Part shown: positions 9,559 to 17,229 of the stretch, piece by piece
Position numbering within the stretch: position 1 is the first letter of the stretch
How the letters are laid out: every line of letters begins with the position of its first letter
DNA from: Alcanivorax sp.
Lineage (GTDB): Bacteria; Pseudomonadota; Gammaproteobacteria; Pseudomonadales; Alcanivoracaceae
NCBI GenBank assembly: GCA_017794945.1
Contig: CP051239.1
Span: 2,346,692 to 2,410,691, forward strand
Direction: 5' to 3'
DNA: 64,000 nucleotides
Position numbers and translations under genes: made by a program
Notes under the pieces: model-generated
The model's database searches: none
Told to the model about the DNA's origin: nothing
What the model saw: the letters and a program-made list of their open reading frames with translations, nothing else

Positions 9559-10647
9559 ATGACGCCTCTCGAGAAGTATCAGGCCGATCTGGCCCGCCCC
9601 GAATTCGTGCGCGACCCGGCCCAGGAAGAGGCGGTGCGCGCGCTCGACCATCTATACCATCGCCTGCTTGAGGATCAGCCCGCCAAGGGGCTGCTGGCGC
9701 GCCTGCGCAAAAGCAAGCGCCAGCCCTATAAGGGCCTGTACATGTGGGGCGGCGTGGGGCGCGGCAAAACCTACCTGATGGACGTGTTCTTCGAGTGCCT
9801 GCCGTTCGAGGAAAAGCGTCGTATGCACTTCCACCGCTTCATGCAGAAAGTGCACCGCCAACTGCGCGACCGCCAGGGCGAGAAAAACCCGCTGACCAGC
9901 ATCGCCAAGGAATTCGCGGACCGTTACCGGGTGCTGTGTTTCGACGAGTTCTTCGTCACCGACATTACCGACGCCATGATCCTCGGTACCCTGATGCAGA
10001 CTCTGTTTGATCAGGGCGTGACCCTGGTGACCACCTCCAACATCGAGCCCGATGGCCTCTACAAGGACGGCCTGCAGCGGGCCCGTTTCCTGCCCGCCAT
10101 CGAAGCCCTGAAGCTCCATACCCGGGTGATGAACGTGGACGGCGGCCACGACCACCGCCTGCGCCTTCTGGAGCAGGCGGAGCTGTTCCATTGCCCGTTG
10201 GGCGCTGAAGCGGACCGTTTCATGGCCGAGCGTTTCGCCGCGCTCGCGCCGGAACACGGCCGCCACCGCGATCAGGGCAACATTCTGGTGGAAGGGCGCA
10301 AGATCGCCACGGTGAAATCCACCGACGACGTGGTCTGGTTTGATTTCCGCGCGCTCTGTGACGGCCCGCGCAGCCAGAACGACTACATCGAGATCGCCCG
10401 TGAATTCCACACCGTGCTGATCTCCGGCGTGGAGCGCATGGGCGCCGGCAGCGACGACCGCGCGCGCCGCTTTATCAATCTGGTCGACGAGTTCTATGAC
10501 CGGGGCGTGAAGCTGGTGGTGGCCGCGGAAACACCCATCGAGGACCTCTACGCCGGCGGCCGGCTGGAGTTTGAATTTGAACGCACCCGTTCGCGCCTGC
10601 TGGAGATGCAATCGCAGGAGTACCTAGCGCGAGAGCACCTGGCCTGA
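9559..10647 (+). CDS. zapE: Cell division protein ZapE (AFG1-family ATPase)
   Basis: A 362-residue P-loop ATPase of the AFG1/ZapE family. In E. coli ZapE associates with the Z-ring and matters under low-oxygen or heat stress. Walker A GGVGRGKT is at 64-71, and Walker B VLCFDEFFVTDI near 130 is unusually well conserved in this family; TSNIEPDGLYKDGLQR is a further family block. The ATG at 9559 gives MTPLEKYQADL, the common N-terminus. Family assignment is firm; the exact role in this organism is inferred from E. coli. Confidence 0.93.
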   Translation: MTPLEKYQADLARPEFVRDPAQEEAVRALDHLYHRLLEDQPAKGLLARLRKSKRQPYKGLYMWGGVGRGKTYLMDVFFECLPFEEKRRMHFHRFMQKVHRQLRDRQGEKNPLTSIAKEFADRYRVLCFDEFFVTDITDAMILGTLMQTLFDQGVTLVTTSNIEPDGLYKDGLQRARFLPAIEALKLHTRVMNVDGGHDHRLRLLEQAELFHCPLGAEADRFMAERFAALAPEHGRHRDQGNILVEGRKIATVKSTDDVVWFDFRALCDGPRSQNDYIEIAREFHTVLISGVERMGAGSDDRARRFINLVDEFYDRGVKLVVAAETPIEDLYAGGRLEFEFERTRSRLLEMQSQEYLAREHLA

Positions 10648-10720
10648 GCGTTTTGGTCATTGCCCCCGGTTCCCGGGGGCTAGACACTCTGTCTCCAGTT
10701 CGAGTCAACCGGAGAGCACA

Positions 10721-11866
10721 ATGATCCCCCGTACCCTGTTCAGTTCCGACCACGAGACGTTCCGCGACACCGTCCGCAAGTTCCTGGAAAACGAAGCCGT
10801 TCCCCACCACGAAGAATGGGAGCAGACCGGCCAGGTTCCCAAGGAACTCTGGCGCAAGGCCGGCGAGCAGGGCTTTCTGTGCCCCATGGTGAGCGAAGAG
10901 TACGGCGGCATCGGCGCCGACTTCCTCTACAGCGTGGTGGTCAGCGAGGAAATCTCCCGGGCCGGCCTGACCGGCATCGGCTGGGGCCTGCACACCGAAA
11001 TCGTGGCGCCTTATATCGAGCACTACGGTTCCGAGGAAATGAAGCAACGCCTGCTGCCGAAGATGGTCAGCGGCGAGCTGATCGGCGCCATCGCCATGAG
11101 CGAACCGGGCGCCGGCTCCGACCTGCAGGGCGTCAAGACCAACGCGGTGAAGGACGGGGATCACTACATTCTCAACGGCTCCAAGACCTTCATCACCAAC
11201 GGCCAGAACGCCGACATCGTCATCGTGGTGGCCAAGACCGACCCCAGCAAAGGCGCCAAGGGCACCAGCCTGCTGATCGTCGAAGAGGGCATGGAAGGCT
11301 TCCAGAAAGGCAAGAATCTGAAGAAAGTGGGCATGAAAGCCCAGGACACCTCCGAGCTGTTCTTCCAGGACGTGAAAGTGCCGGCGGAAAACCTGATCGG
11401 CGACGAAGGCATGGGCTTCATCTACCTGATGCAGGAACTGCCCCAGGAACGTCTCGGCATCGCCATCAACGGCCTGGCCATGGCGGAAAGCGCGTTCCAG
11501 CACACCCTGGACTACGTGAAGGAGCGCAAGGCGTTCGGCCAGCGCGTCGCCGATTTCCAGAACACCCAGTTCAAGCTCGCCGAGCTGCGCACCAAGCTTG
11601 ACGTGGCCCGCGCCTACGTGGACCGCTGCCTGGAGATGCACCTCAAAAAGGAGCTGGACATCCCCACCGCCGCCGGCGCCAAGTACTGGGTCACCGACCT
11701 GCAGTGCGAGATCATTGACGAGTGTCTGCAGCTGCACGGTGGTTACGGCTACATGTGGGAATACCCGATCGCCCGCATGTACGCCGACGCCCGTGTACAG
11801 CGTATTTACGGCGGCACCAACGAGATCATGAAGACCATCATCGCCCGCGCCCTGCTGGCCGGTTGA
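10721..11866 (+). CDS. Acyl-CoA dehydrogenase (long-chain/isovaleryl-type)
   Basis: FAD enzyme of the first step of fatty acid beta-oxidation; 381 residues with the full three-domain ACAD architecture. AMSEPGAGSDLQG near 125-137 is the FAD signature, and QLHGGYGYMWEYPIARMYADAR and RIYGGTNEIMK are C-terminal ACAD blocks. The C-terminal Glu used by medium-chain enzymes is Gly here (YGGT). The catalytic Glu is instead expected at E243 in LPQERL, as in long-chain and isovaleryl-CoA dehydrogenases. Chain-length specificity is therefore only suggested. A good terminator follows, and a FadL-type channel lies downstream. Confidence 0.93.
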   Translation: MIPRTLFSSDHETFRDTVRKFLENEAVPHHEEWEQTGQVPKELWRKAGEQGFLCPMVSEEYGGIGADFLYSVVVSEEISRAGLTGIGWGLHTEIVAPYIEHYGSEEMKQRLLPKMVSGELIGAIAMSEPGAGSDLQGVKTNAVKDGDHYILNGSKTFITNGQNADIVIVVAKTDPSKGAKGTSLLIVEEGMEGFQKGKNLKKVGMKAQDTSELFFQDVKVPAENLIGDEGMGFIYLMQELPQERLGIAINGLAMAESAFQHTLDYVKERKAFGQRVADFQNTQFKLAELRTKLDVARAYVDRCLEMHLKKELDIPTAAGAKYWVTDLQCEIIDECLQLHGGYGYMWEYPIARMYADARVQRIYGGTNEIMKTIIARALLAG

Positions 11867-11916
11867 TGCCCGGCCGTCACGGTCCCGCGTGGGCCGTGGC
11901 CGCCGTTACGCTCTGA

Positions 11917-11945
11917 AAAGGCGACCGACCGGTCGCCTTTATTTC
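11917..11945 (+). terminator. Rho-independent terminator after the acyl-CoA dehydrogenase gene
   Basis: AAAGGCGACC pairs with GGTCGCCTTT across a 4-nt loop and is followed by a moderately T-rich stretch. Confidence 0.8.
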
Positions 11946-12102
11946 ATCAAAAACCGCCAGTTTTACATTCCCCGGCTTCTCCCTGCCGGGGTGCGAGTTT
12001 ATTCTTACGCCACCGGTGTAAAACCCGGTAATTTTATGGTGTCCCAGGCCAGCGGAAAGACGGGCAGGGCACCGTTTTAGGCTCGATTTGATGGAGAACA
12101 TT

Positions 12103-13419
12103 ATGAAAATAAGAGGCGCATTGATCGCCGGTTCCGTGCTGTCACTGGCATCCGGTACCGCCGCCGCTTCCGGTTTTGGCGTGTCGTATCAGTCCGTATC
12201 CGCCATGGGCACCGCCTATGCCGGCTCCGCGGTACTCAGCGAGGACGCCACCAACCAATGGTACAACCCCGCCACCCTGGCCGGCCTGAACACCGCCGAG
12301 GTGTCCATCGCCGCCCACCAGGTATGGATCGACACCACCTTCAAAGCCAACGGCGCCTCCGGCCCCGGTGATTTCGAAGACGTGGAGCCGTTCGTCGGCA
12401 GCGTGTTCATGGCCATGCCGTTCAACGACCGCGTGACCTTCGGCCTGGGCATTAACGCCCCCTACGGCACCAAGATCGAATACGAAGACAACTGGGGTAA
12501 CGCCAACGGCGGACCCAGCTCCGCGTTCTTCCCGACCACCGGCGACCCGTACGCTCAGACGTCGGATGTTCAGACCATCAACATCAACCCGGCGGTGGGC
12601 ATCCAGATCACCGACAATCTGCGCCTCGGCGCCGGCGTCAACTACCAGCAGATCGACGCGGATATCGAAAACTCCGCCACCCGCCTGGAAGGCGACGACG
12701 ACGCCTTCGGCTGGAACGTGGGCCTGACCTACAGCCCGGACGACTACAACCACTTCGGCGTAGCCTACCGCTCCGAGATCAGCTACGACATCGACGGCGA
12801 CATCACCTTCAAGCCGGCCGGTGTAGCCGCCAGCCTGGCCGGGGCCGGCGTGCCCCCCGCCGCAATCCCGGGTGCCACCGCCGCGCTGGCCGGTCAGTAC
12901 TCCGGTAAAACCAGCCTGGACCTGCCCGCCGTGCTGCAGCTCTCCTACGCCGGTGACCTGACCGACCGGACCCAGCTGCTGCTGGGCGTGGAACGCACCG
13001 ACTGGAGCAGCCTGGACCGCCTCGTGATTGAGCACGACGGCACCCAGACCGCGCTGGGCGGGGCCGCCAGCCTGCCCAACCCGGCCATCGAAGAGTTCAA
13101 CTGGGAAGACACCACCCGCTATTCCGCGGGCGTGCGTCACACCCTGCAGAACGACACCGTGCTGCGCTTCGGCCTGGCCAAGGAAGAGTCCACCCAGAGC
13201 AGCGACAACCGCTCCGCCATCTCGCCGGACTCCGACCGCGTCTGGGCCACCATCGGCGCCGGCTTCAAGCCCGCTGAGAACCTCAGCATCGATGTCGCCT
13301 ACGCCCACATCTTCGTGGACGACGCCGACATCTATAAAGACAGCCGTGGCGCCGTCCTCGACGGTACCTACGAGCTGGACGCCAACGTTATCGGCGCGCA
13401 GCTGAACTACCAGTTCTAA
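12103..13419 (+). CDS. OmpP1/FadL family outer-membrane transporter
   Basis: A 438-residue beta-barrel of the FadL/TodX/OmpP1 family, which takes up long-chain fatty acids and other hydrophobic compounds. The signal peptide (MKIRGALIAGSVLSLASG, cleaved near AAA-SGFG) is followed by the NPATLAGL-type hatch motif (DATNQWYNPATL). Alternating aromatic/polar strands run to the C-terminus, which ends in Phe (NYQF). The ATG at 12103 is preferred because TGGAGA precedes it and the signal peptide starts there. Position beside the acyl-CoA dehydrogenase fits fatty-acid or alkane-derived substrates, but that is inference. Confidence 0.92.
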   Translation: MKIRGALIAGSVLSLASGTAAASGFGVSYQSVSAMGTAYAGSAVLSEDATNQWYNPATLAGLNTAEVSIAAHQVWIDTTFKANGASGPGDFEDVEPFVGSVFMAMPFNDRVTFGLGINAPYGTKIEYEDNWGNANGGPSSAFFPTTGDPYAQTSDVQTININPAVGIQITDNLRLGAGVNYQQIDADIENSATRLEGDDDAFGWNVGLTYSPDDYNHFGVAYRSEISYDIDGDITFKPAGVAASLAGAGVPPAAIPGATAALAGQYSGKTSLDLPAVLQLSYAGDLTDRTQLLLGVERTDWSSLDRLVIEHDGTQTALGGAASLPNPAIEEFNWEDTTRYSAGVRHTLQNDTVLRFGLAKEESTQSSDNRSAISPDSDRVWATIGAGFKPAENLSIDVAYAHIFVDDADIYKDSRGAVLDGTYELDANVIGAQLNYQF

Positions 13420-13468
13420 GCGCCGCTGCTGAGAAGAGGTCGGCAGCGTTCCCGTTGCCGCCACCCCG

Positions 13469-13499
13469 AAAAGGCGAACCCTAGGGTTCGCCTTTTTTT
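13469..13499 (+). terminator. Rho-independent terminator after the FadL-type gene
   Basis: AAAAGGCGAACCCTAGGGTT followed by CGCCTTTTTTT forms a long perfect stem with a T-run. Confidence 0.93.
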
Positions 13500-13532
13500 A
13501 TTGTTATTTGGTGTGGTCACTCCACCGCTGTA

Positions 13533-13558
13533 TGTTTAATGATCATGTTTGATGATCA
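13533..13558 (+). promoter_or_regulatory. Tandem 13-bp direct repeats, probable operator
   Basis: TGTTTAATGATCA and TGTTTGATGATCA lie head to tail with one mismatch, ending 10 bp before the ATG at 13569. Each contains the palindrome TGATCA. Antitoxin-like proteins of the Phd type commonly repress their own promoter through such repeats, so autoregulation is a reasonable inference. Confidence 0.55.
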
Positions 13559-13568
13559 GAGTGTGTAG

Positions 13569-13778
13569 ATGGACACAGAGCAGGTGACGAAGTCGCAATT
13601 CAAGGCACGAGCCCTGACGTTGTTCCGGAAGATTGAGACATCCGGCTCAATCGTAGTTGTGACTGACCACGGCAGGCCCGTTTTCGAGGTTCGCAGGTGC
13701 CGCAGTGATCCGCGCTCTCCTCTTGAGGTGCTCCGAAATAGCGTGGTGGCTTTCAAGCGACCGACCGAACCAGTCTAA
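13569..13778 (+). CDS. Small Phd/YefM-like antitoxin-type protein without a partner toxin
   Basis: A 69-residue protein. The segment KARALTLFRKIETSGSIVVV followed by TDHGRPVFEV resembles the N-terminal DNA-binding fold of Phd/YefM antitoxins and their stand-alone relatives (typically TDRGRPV). No RelE/ParE/Doc-like toxin follows on the same strand; the next gene is a convergent SymE-like toxin 21 bp away. It may be an orphan antitoxin, a repressor, or a remnant. Tandem repeats upstream suggest autoregulation. Base composition is lower in G+C than the flanks. Family call is from motif resemblance only. Confidence 0.6.
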   Translation: MDTEQVTKSQFKARALTLFRKIETSGSIVVVTDHGRPVFEVRRCRSDPRSPLEVLRNSVVAFKRPTEPV

Positions 13779-13799
13779 GAGCCCGCACCTGATGCGCTC

Positions 13800-14075
13800 T
13801 CAATTCACCACAGCGGTAAGCACGATCCGCCCTTCACTCACTTCCACGTCCAGCAACGTGTCCGCGCCGAAGCCCGCTTCGCTCAGCCATTGCCCTCTCA
13901 AGAGCACGCGGGGCACGGCCGGGGGTGCCGGCTGGAAGCCTTGATAGGGTTTGAGGGGCACGCTGTCGCGGCTACGGTGGACTTTCAGCGTGCGCCAATA
14001 GGGAAAGGCGCGTGCCGGCTTCCCGGCGGGACTTTCGGTGACGCGATACTCTGGCATAACATTGCGCTCAGCCAT
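13800..14075 (-). CDS. SymE-family toxin-like protein
   Basis: A 91-residue protein whose C-terminal half (PRVLLRGQWLSEAGF, then DVEVSEGRIVLTA) matches the SymE/AbrB-like pattern. E. coli SymE is an SOS-induced toxin, proposed to act on RNA or nucleoid, held down by the antisense RNA SymR. The N-terminus (YRVTES...RTLKVHRSR) also fits SymE. The ATG at 14075 has AGGAG 7 nt upstream. It faces the small Phd-like gene. The 5' leader region is covered on the other strand by a possible antisense RNA (14085-14145). Similarity is by eye, so the toxin activity is inference. Confidence 0.72.
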   Translation of the reverse strand: MAERNVMPEYRVTESPAGKPARAFPYWRTLKVHRSRDSVPLKPYQGFQPAPPAVPRVLLRGQWLSEAGFGADTLLDVEVSEGRIVLTAVVN

Positions 14076-14078
14076 AAT
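14051..14078 (+). promoter_or_regulatory. Candidate promoter for an antisense RNA to the symE leader
   Basis: CTGGCA (14051-14056), a 16-bp spacer and CATAAT (14073-14078) point away from symE on the opposite strand; 4 of 6 and 5 of 6 bases match the sigma-70 boxes. Transcription would begin near 14085. Confidence 0.35.
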
Positions 14079-14084
14079 AGACTC

Positions 14085-14145
14085 CTCACTAGTCTGTTGT
14101 GGTTAGCTGCTTTCGGGTGCGCCAACACCCGGAGGCAGCGCTTAT
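14085..14145 (+). ncRNA. Candidate SymR-like antisense RNA
   Basis: On the + strand, antisense to the region just upstream of the symE start, GCTGCTTTCGGGTG (14106-14119) can pair with CACCCGGAGGCAGC (14126-14139) over a 6-nt loop. All 14 pairs form in the + strand RNA, two of them G-U; on the - strand the same positions are A-C mismatches. This asymmetry suggests the + strand is the folded transcript, as SymR is in E. coli. No T-run follows the hairpin, so both ends are uncertain. Confidence 0.35.
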
Positions 14146-14351
14146 CAATAACTCGCACCCCCATCCAACACCAGAACACTGTCCATATCAACAGTATTAT
14201 CGATAACCCGTTCCTTGCCGAATCCGCACATCCGCTTTACGTCGCCCACCACGCTCTGCGACGCTTTGAGTCCGCCCCGAAGCGGCGATGATCGCCGTAA
14301 AAAGGGGACGGATAACCATGGATAACGAAACGCAAGGAAGGGAGCCCAGGG
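14145..14351. other. Region between symE and the Cys-rich ORF, no secure gene
   Basis: The - strand carries an open frame ending at 14145 whose last part (ERVIDNTVDMDSVLVLDGGA) has natural-looking composition. Its 5' portion runs antisense across the Cys-rich ORF and is Arg/Pro-rich, as expected of a shadow. It could be the 3' remnant of a lost gene upstream of symE. A short palindrome GGCGATGATCGCC lies near 14286. Nothing else is recognisable. Confidence 0.3.
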
Positions 14352-14600
14352 ATGAAATTGAAGTGTTGCAGCGGTTGCCGGTACGGCAACGCCAGGGCGA
14401 GACGCACGCCTTACGGGCCGGGAATCTGGTGCGCGCACCCGGAGAATCAGGACGGTGTGCCGCAGGGTGTCCTCGACGCGGAGTCGGCGAGCGTCGTGTG
14501 CGCTTTTGGCGAGGCGTCCGCCGGCGGCGACCGGGAAGAGCCCGCCCGCGATCCGGTGGTGAAAGTGCGCCGGCGTGTGCCGGTTACGGCGACCTCGTGA
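14352..14600 (+). CDS. Hypothetical small Cys-rich protein
   Basis: I do not recognise this 82-residue product. It begins MKLKCCSGCRYGNARAR and contains further Cys residues (GIWCAHPEN, SVVCAFGEA), a spacing compatible with metal binding. The second half is charged and Pro/Arg-rich. AAGGAAGGGAG lies 7 nt or more upstream of the ATG. Its last 17 nt overlap the 3' end of the convergent SGNH gene. An alternative + frame starting at 14288 covers the same stretch with less natural composition. It may be spurious. Confidence 0.4.
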   Translation: MKLKCCSGCRYGNARARRTPYGPGIWCAHPENQDGVPQGVLDAESASVVCAFGEASAGGDREEPARDPVVKVRRRVPVTATS

Positions 14601-15333
14601 CGTCCGCTCCGGCGCCGCTGACCGTCGCCGGGTGCAACTGTCCGGCGACCTGCCCGGCGATGTACGCGTAGCCCTTCTCAGAGGGATGGTAGCCGTCTTC
14701 CGCCAGGCAGGCGGGGTCGGCGATCGCCGGGTAGGCCAGATGGTGCACGCCGTGAAGCTGCGCGGCCAGGGTCTGCTGGACGCGGTCCAGTTGCGCGGCC
14801 CGCTGGCCGAGCAGGTCGCGCAGTGGCCGGGGCAGGGCAGTGAAGTGCTGCATCGGGGGTACCGCGAGCAGGTACACGGGCAGGTCGGGCCGGTGCCGTC
14901 TCAGGGTGCCGATCAGGTCGGTGAGGTGCTGGCGGTAACGGCTCGGGCGGGTGACGCCGGTGGTGTCGTTGACGCCCAGGCTGATAACGGTCAGGTCCGC
15001 CTCCGCCGGCGGCCGGTCGATCAGATGCCGGTTGAGGCCCAGGGCGCGGATGCCGTTCACACCGATCACCTGCCAGGTAACCGTGTTCCGATGGCGGGCC
15101 GCCAGGGCGCGGGCCAGGTGCGCGCCCAGGCCCTGGCGGTGCTCGGAGACGCCGACGCCGGCGGCGGTGGATTCGCCCACCACCAGCAGCCGTAGCGGCG
15201 GGCCGTCGCCGCTGCCTTCGCGGCCCCGGTCGGCGCCGCCGGCCTCCGGCAGGCGTGGGGTGTCCCGGCGGGCGCGCCGCGCCTGAACGAACAGCAGCGG
15301 GGCGAGCAACACGCACATCAGCCAGAAGCGCAT
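14584..15333 (-). CDS. SGNH/GDSL-family hydrolase, membrane-anchored or secreted
   Basis: A 249-residue SGNH hydrolase. An N-terminal hydrophobic segment (LMCVLLAPLLFVQA, about 5-18) suggests export or anchoring. Block I VVGESTAAGVG holds the nucleophile S55, block III SLGVNDTTG holds N122, and block V EDGYHPSEKG holds D213 and H216. Members are esterases or lipases of broad substrate range. The gene ends 14 bp upstream of the flavoprotein start on the same strand, in the order flavoprotein then hydrolase, and may be cotranscribed with it. Substrate is unknown. Confidence 0.87.
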   Translation of the reverse strand: MRFWLMCVLLAPLLFVQARRARRDTPRLPEAGGADRGREGSGDGPPLRLLVVGESTAAGVGVSEHRQGLGAHLARALAARHRNTVTWQVIGVNGIRALGLNRHLIDRPPAEADLTVISLGVNDTTGVTRPSRYRQHLTDLIGTLRRHRPDLPVYLLAVPPMQHFTALPRPLRDLLGQRAAQLDRVQQTLAAQLHGVHHLAYPAIADPACLAEDGYHPSEKGYAYIAGQVAGQLHPATVSGAGADVTRSP

Positions 15334-15346
15334 CGGGCCGCTCGCC

Positions 15347-16969
15347 TTACACGAACATGCGTTTGGCCAGCGGCAGGCCGCGCCGGCCGCTGACCGCCAG
15401 GGTGGTCATCAGGCCGCCGACCAGGGCGCCGCCCACCCCGCAGGTGAGAATGTCCTGGCCGGTGAGATAGAGCCCGGGCACCTTGGTTTTCGGGCGCAGC
15501 CAGTCCTGCTCGAAGCGTTCCGGATCGTGGTCCAGGCCGTAGATTTCGCCCTCCGGGTAGCGGCAGAAGTGAGCCGTGGAGAGCGGCGTGGACAGCTCGT
15601 AGTAGTCCAGGTGGTCGCGCAGGCGGGGGTGCTTCTCGAACAGCTTTTCCAGCAACCGCTGGGCGAAGGCCTCCTTTTTCGCTTCGTAGTCATCGCCGCG
15701 TTTGCCCCAGGGGGCGTCGGCCCAGCGCTGGTACCACTCGAACGGCGCGGCGGCGACGATCTCAATGGTGGCGCGGCCCGGGTAGCGGCGGGTGAAGTCC
15801 GGGTCCTTGGCGCTGGGGAAGGAGATATAGGTGAGCGGGATATCGTGGTGGTCCGGGTCGGCCAGGGCGCGGTCGAGCTGGCCTTCGTAGTCGTTGTCCG
15901 GATAGATCCAGTAGTTGGTTTTCGGCAGCCCCAGGTTCTCGGCGGTGTCGTTGAGGCCGATGTACAGGCAGGCGCTGGCCATGGCCCGCCGCACCTGCCC
16001 GAGCTGTTTCCGGTAGGCCGCGTGCTGCGGGGCGGTGTCCGGCAGCAGCTCGGTGAAGGTGTTGAACACGCCGGCGTCGCTGATCACCGTGGCCGCCCGC
16101 TCTTCATGGCCATCGGCCAGGCGCACGCCGACGGCGCGGCCGTTTTCGATCAGGATGTTGGTGACATCGGCGTAAGTGAACACCTCGCCGCCGCTTTGCT
16201 GGATCACCGGAATCACGTTGCGGGCGATTTCCGAGGCGCCGCCCACCGGGTAGTAGCCGCCGTACAGATAGTGGCGGGCGATCAGCGCGTGAATCAGGAA
16301 GCTGGAGCGGGCCGGGGGCAGGCCGTTGTCGCCCCACTGCCCGGTGAGCACCGCGATCAGCTCCGGGTCGTCGGTGAGCTCGGCGAGCACCTCGCGGGTG
16401 GGGCGGTTGTAGCGGCCCAGGGCGCCGCGGTTCAGCGCCAGCCGCGCCACACGGGTAAGCGGCGCGGGCAGCAGCTTGCTGGCGGTGAACGGTTTGATGG
16501 CGCCGGCGGCTTTGTTCAGCGCCTTCATATAGGCGTCGATGGCGCCGTGCTGGTCGGGGAAGGCCCGTTTCAGCTCGGCGCGGAAGGCGTCGGGGCCGGC
16601 GACCAGGTCGTAGTGGCGGTCGCCGAGGAAAATGCGGTCGTAGCAGGCGTCCATGGGCGCCCACTGCAGCTTGCCGTCGGTGATGTGGTCGAACAGCCGG
16701 CGGCTGAGGGTGTGGCGGGCGCCCATGTCGCCGATGTAGTGGACGCCCACGTCCCACTCGTAGCCGTTGCGTTCGTAGCTGTGGGTGAAGCCGCCGGCGG
16801 TGTAGTGCTGCTCGAACACGGCCACCTTCTTGCCCAGCTTGCTGAGGCAGGCGGCGGCGCACAGGCCGCCGATGCCGGAACCGATTACCAGGACGTCATA
16901 GGGGCCGTCCAGGCGGTTGGCGCGGTAGCGGCGGCCGACGCGGATGGAACTGGGCTGCGGGCTGGGCAT
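15347..16969 (-). CDS. Phytoene desaturase / retinol saturase-like FAD oxidoreductase
   Basis: A 540-residue flavoprotein of the CrtI/RetSat group. The Rossmann dinucleotide motif VIGSGIGGLCAAACLSKLG lies near residue 28, followed by VAVFEQHYTAGG. The C-terminal FAD motif GLYLTGQDILTCGVGGAL is also present. Mid-protein blocks such as NYWIYPDNDYEG match bacterial proteins annotated as all-trans-retinol 13,14-reductase-like. No crtB or other carotenoid gene is nearby, so the substrate may be another polyene or lipid. The SGNH hydrolase gene follows at a 13-bp gap. Confidence 0.85.
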   Translation of the reverse strand: MPSPQPSSIRVGRRYRANRLDGPYDVLVIGSGIGGLCAAACLSKLGKKVAVFEQHYTAGGFTHSYERNGYEWDVGVHYIGDMGARHTLSRRLFDHITDGKLQWAPMDACYDRIFLGDRHYDLVAGPDAFRAELKRAFPDQHGAIDAYMKALNKAAGAIKPFTASKLLPAPLTRVARLALNRGALGRYNRPTREVLAELTDDPELIAVLTGQWGDNGLPPARSSFLIHALIARHYLYGGYYPVGGASEIARNVIPVIQQSGGEVFTYADVTNILIENGRAVGVRLADGHEERAATVISDAGVFNTFTELLPDTAPQHAAYRKQLGQVRRAMASACLYIGLNDTAENLGLPKTNYWIYPDNDYEGQLDRALADPDHHDIPLTYISFPSAKDPDFTRRYPGRATIEIVAAAPFEWYQRWADAPWGKRGDDYEAKKEAFAQRLLEKLFEKHPRLRDHLDYYELSTPLSTAHFCRYPEGEIYGLDHDPERFEQDWLRPKTKVPGLYLTGQDILTCGVGGALVGGLMTTLAVSGRRGLPLAKRMFV

Positions 16970-17041
16970 GGTGGGGGCGCTCCCTCAAAGTACACAGCGT
17001 ACACATTCACCCAATCCAGCCGCCCGGTCAAGAGCGAGGTT

Positions 17042-17214
17042 TGTAGGAGCGGGCCTTGTGGGAGCGGGCCTTGCCCGCGAAAGGCAAGCTCTGCTTGCCG
17101 GCGGGATACCAGAGCGCTTTCTAACCGGTATGTATAGAGAGGTCTCTGGGATCCTGCCGGGAGCTTCGCTCCCTTTCGCGGGCCGGGCCCGCTCCCACAA
17201 GCCCGCTCGCACAA
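17042..17214. repeat. REP family 1, two full units in inverted orientation
   Basis: Unit 1 (+, to about 17116) has TTGTGGGAGCGGGCC...GCCCGCGAAA, a second hairpin GGCAAGC-TCT-GCTTGCC (17084-17100), and a tail GGCGGGATACCAGAG. Unit 2 (-, 17144-17214) reads on the reverse strand with a second hairpin GGGAGC-GAA-GCTCCC and tail CCGGCAGGATCCCAGAG. An extra partial core precedes each unit. This resembles the paired REP arrangement (BIME) known in enterobacteria and Pseudomonas, where RAYT transposases are thought to move them. It fills the gap between the flavoprotein and aldo/keto reductase genes. Confidence 0.9.
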
Positions 17215-17229
17215 GCTCTCACCCACCGA

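Noticed and set aside
10662..10680. GCCCCCGG-TTC-CCGGGGGC as a terminator after zapE.
   Set aside because: The stem is good but no T-run follows, so termination is not supported.
15527..17137. A 536-codon open frame antisense to the flavoprotein gene, and similar long antisense frames over hisD, sat, ftsI, murC and secA.
   Set aside because: These are mirror frames of GC-rich codon use; the opposite-strand proteins have clear catalytic motifs and correct lengths.
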